Below are positions 62,398-64,000 of a DNA stretch of 64,000 nt, one piece after another (position 1 is the stretch's first letter; each line of letters begins with the position of its first letter). The notes beneath the pieces were generated by a model. That model saw only the letters and a program-made list of their open reading frames with translations, did not search any database and was not told the origin of the DNA. This stretch comes from Vibrio sp. UBA2441 (GTDB taxonomy: Bacteria; Pseudomonadota; Gammaproteobacteria; Enterobacterales; Vibrionaceae), in the NCBI GenBank assembly GCA_002342685.1, contig DDQN01000037.1, forward strand, positions 1 to 64,000. The letters run 5' to 3'. The position numbers and the translations under genes were made by a program.

Positions 62398-63717
62398 CTA
62401 GTTGATGTGATGTAAATATGCCTTCATCTCTTCCTCAGGAACCATGCCTCCGCCCGTGGCCCAAACCAAATGCGTGGCGTTTTCAAGCGTTTCACTGTCC
62501 AACGTAAATCGCTTTGCGTATTCTGCGTTATTTGATACAAATACCGGGCCAGACATCCCTGCAAGCGCTGACGGCTCCAGTTGAATATCCTCTAACTGGC
62601 TCAACAGACTTAAGTGGCTATACATGCGCTCATCAGTCACGGTAAAAAAACCATCTAATAATCGTTCCATCGCCCTGCCAACAAAACCTGAAGCCCGGCC
62701 AACAGCTAGTCCGTCGGCAGCAGTAATATTATCAATACCAATATCCTGCACTGATATACCATCATGTAAGCCCGTATGTACACCAAGCAGCATACAAGGA
62801 GAGTGTGTTGGTTCCGCAAAAAAACAATGTACGTTGTCGCCAAAGGCCATTTTCAAACCAAATGCAACACCGCCGGGGCCTCCGCCAACGCCACAAGGTA
62901 GATATACAAATAACGGATGCTGCTTATCAACAACAATACCCATTTCATCAAGTTGTTTCTTTACTCGTTCACCAGCAACCGAATAACCTAAAAAAAGCGT
63001 TTGAGAATTTTCATCATCAATAAAGAAGCAATGACCATCGCCTTCCGCCTCCTTACGTCCCTGAGTAACCGCAACACCGTAGTCTTCCTGATACTCCACC
63101 ACAGTTACACCATGAGAACGAAGTTTGTTCTTTTTCCATTCACGGGCATCCGCCGACATATGAACTGAGACTGAAAAACCAAGTTTGGCACTCATGATAC
63201 CGATAGACATTCCTAAATTGCCAGTGGATCCCACAGCAATGCTGTACTGACTAAAGAACGATTTAAATTCGTCAGAAGCCAGTTGTCGGTAATCATCCGT
63301 TTCGGAGAGTAAACCAGCGTTTATCGCCAGCTTTTCAGCATGGGTCAATACTTCATAAATTCCACCGCGAGCTTTTATTGACCCTGAAATCGGCAAGTGA
63401 CTGTCTTTCTTAAGCAAGACAGTTCCTTTAATTTTCTGCTCAAATTCAGCTTCCAGTTTTTTTTCCATCTCAGGAATGGCAACAATATCTGATTCTATAA
63501 TCCCGTTAGACATCACTGTTTCTGGAAAAGCCGTCATTATATATGGAGCAAAACGTGCTAGCCGATCACTGGCATCATTAATATTGGATGCTTCCAAGCC
63601 CACATAAGGGAGTGCTTCATCCAAAGTGGTGATATTTGGATTAAACCAGCATATTTCGTCCAGTGCGATCAGTTTCTTTAACAGGGGGAAATCTGAAATA
63701 AGTTGATGCGTATCCAT
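62398..63717 (-). CDS. dsdA: D-serine ammonia-lyase (D-serine dehydratase)
   Basis: A PLP enzyme (fold type II) turning D-serine into pyruvate and ammonia. The PLP-lysine motif SGSIKARGG, the substrate/phosphate loop VGSTGNLGMSIG and the glycine-rich LPCGVGGGPGGVAFG are all intact. I start at the ATG at 63717, giving 439 aa (E. coli DsdA 442); an upstream in-frame extension to 63786 shows no family match. No DsdC-type regulator or D-serine transporter is adjacent. Confidence 0.94.
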   Translation of the reverse strand: MDTHQLISDFPLLKKLIALDEICWFNPNITTLDEALPYVGLEASNINDASDRLARFAPYIMTAFPETVMSNGIIESDIVAIPEMEKKLEAEFEQKIKGTVLLKKDSHLPISGSIKARGGIYEVLTHAEKLAINAGLLSETDDYRQLASDEFKSFFSQYSIAVGSTGNLGMSIGIMSAKLGFSVSVHMSADAREWKKNKLRSHGVTVVEYQEDYGVAVTQGRKEAEGDGHCFFIDDENSQTLFLGYSVAGERVKKQLDEMGIVVDKQHPLFVYLPCGVGGGPGGVAFGLKMAFGDNVHCFFAEPTHSPCMLLGVHTGLHDGISVQDIGIDNITAADGLAVGRASGFVGRAMERLLDGFFTVTDERMYSHLSLLSQLEDIQLEPSALAGMSGPVFVSNNAEYAKRFTLDSETLENATHLVWATGGGMVPEEEMKAYLHHIN

Positions 63718-63798
63718 CGATTTTTGCTCAAGCTCAAATGATAGACAGAAGTATGTAATGAATGAAATAGAGACGCAATACCCCATTATGGATGAACC

Positions 63799-63827
63799 GC
63801 AGGCTTCAAAACGCCTTCAAAGCCTGC
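63799..63827. terminator. hairpin between the DUF1127 gene and dsdA
   Basis: GCAGGCTT and AAGCCTGC arms with a 13-base loop, just downstream of the DUF1127 stop on the minus strand. The T-run is weak. Confidence 0.5.
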
Positions 63828-63851
63828 AAACATCGATGGGTTCCGTCCTTA

Positions 63852-64000
63852 CTACTGCCAAAATGACTTGGCAGACTCTTGGCGCGCTTGTTCCTGGCTA
63901 ATTCCAATATCATCTAATAGATGACTCGGTAAATCATGAAGTTGTCTTCGACTCCCACTTTTTCTGTACCATCCTTGAATTAGAGAAAAGATATTCTTAA
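63852..64000 (-). CDS. DUF1127 (YjiS-like) protein, partial
   Basis: The C-terminal 49 codons of a minus-strand gene that begins outside the window. The readable end has WYRKSGSRRQLHDLPSHLL, DDIGISQEQARQES and SFWQ before a TAG stop, which is the DUF1127 pattern (Arg-rich helix, then L-x-D-I-G). Such small proteins are common in proteobacteria; some bind RNA or regulate phosphate/carbon metabolism and motility. It lies 134 bp upstream of dsdA on the same strand and may share a transcript. Confidence 0.85.
   Translation of the reverse strand, partial: KNIFSLIQGWYRKSGSRRQLHDLPSHLLDDIGISQEQARQESAKSFWQ

Noticed and set aside
1..64000. CRISPR arrays, tRNA/rRNA genes, transposases, phage genes
   Set aside because: None recognised: no spaced identical repeats of CRISPR type, no cloverleaf-like intergenic sequence noticed by eye, and no transposase or phage protein among the translated products. 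A dedicated tRNA scan was not possible.

Overview
The window is about 43% GC and densely packed. Nearly every gene resembles a gammaproteobacterial family, and the best overall fit is a marine Vibrio or close relative. That rests on the yiaK-S-type L-sugar operon, psuK-psuG, glpK/glpD, dsdA, outer-membrane phospholipase A, a TonB receptor and many c-di-GMP proteins. I saw no rRNA, tRNA, CRISPR, phage or transposase. The content is metabolic and sensory, as in a secondary chromosome or accessory-rich part of a primary one; this placement is an inference.

Layout. 1-2.9 kb: phospholipase A (pldA), bracketed by two copies of a 40-bp repeat, then a ten-repeat RCC1-like protein whose start codon lies inside the second copy. 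2.9-8.4 kb: an envelope glycolipid cluster (DPM1-like GT2, flippase-like membrane protein, ArnT-like GT39, PAP2 phosphatase, UDP-glucuronate epimerase) that reads as a route for moving a sugar, perhaps galacturonate, onto a lipid. 8.5-16.3 kb: a giant pyruvate:ferredoxin-oxidoreductase-like protein followed by an NfnB-NfnA-like fusion, together a two-polypeptide route from 2-oxoacid to NAD(P)H. 16.7-26.5 kb: a glutathione transferase, then an E. coli ycjMNOP-V-W-like sugar ABC/phosphorylase operon with its LacI regulator; a divergent GT4 glycosyltransferase shares an intergenic region holding two identical operator palindromes.

26.5-36.7 kb: a TauE-type permease and a c-di-GMP signalling block (TonB receptor, YfiR-like protein, hybrid histidine kinase, REC-PAS-GGDEF-EAL protein, then a PAS/degenerate GGDEF/EAL protein). 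37.1-41.1 kb: pseudouridine catabolism (HTH-fused kinase PsuK and glycosidase PsuG) and an M3 oligopeptidase. 41.2-50.2 kb: a complete L-xylulose/2,3-diketo-L-gulonate (yia/sgb/ula) operon with its TRAP transporter and an internal IclR regulator; candidate operators lie upstream of yiaK.

50.4-50.7 kb: two overlapping small ORFs (27 and 47 codons) joined by a TAATG junction. 50.7-62.3 kb: glycerol utilisation, comprising glpK, divergent glpD, a sigma-54 activator, and a six-gene glycerol ABC transporter (glpSTPQUV type) preceded by a convincing -24/-12 promoter and GlpR-like half-sites; neither glpR nor glpF is present. 62.4-64 kb: D-serine dehydratase and the end of a DUF1127 protein that runs out of the window.

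No single gene looks wholly outside known families. The parts most likely to hold undescribed biology are the TonB/YfiR/kinase/c-di-GMP relay, the GT4-phosphorylase regulon, the dual-controlled glycerol ABC system with its asymmetric ATPase pair, the envelope sugar cluster and the small-ORF pair.
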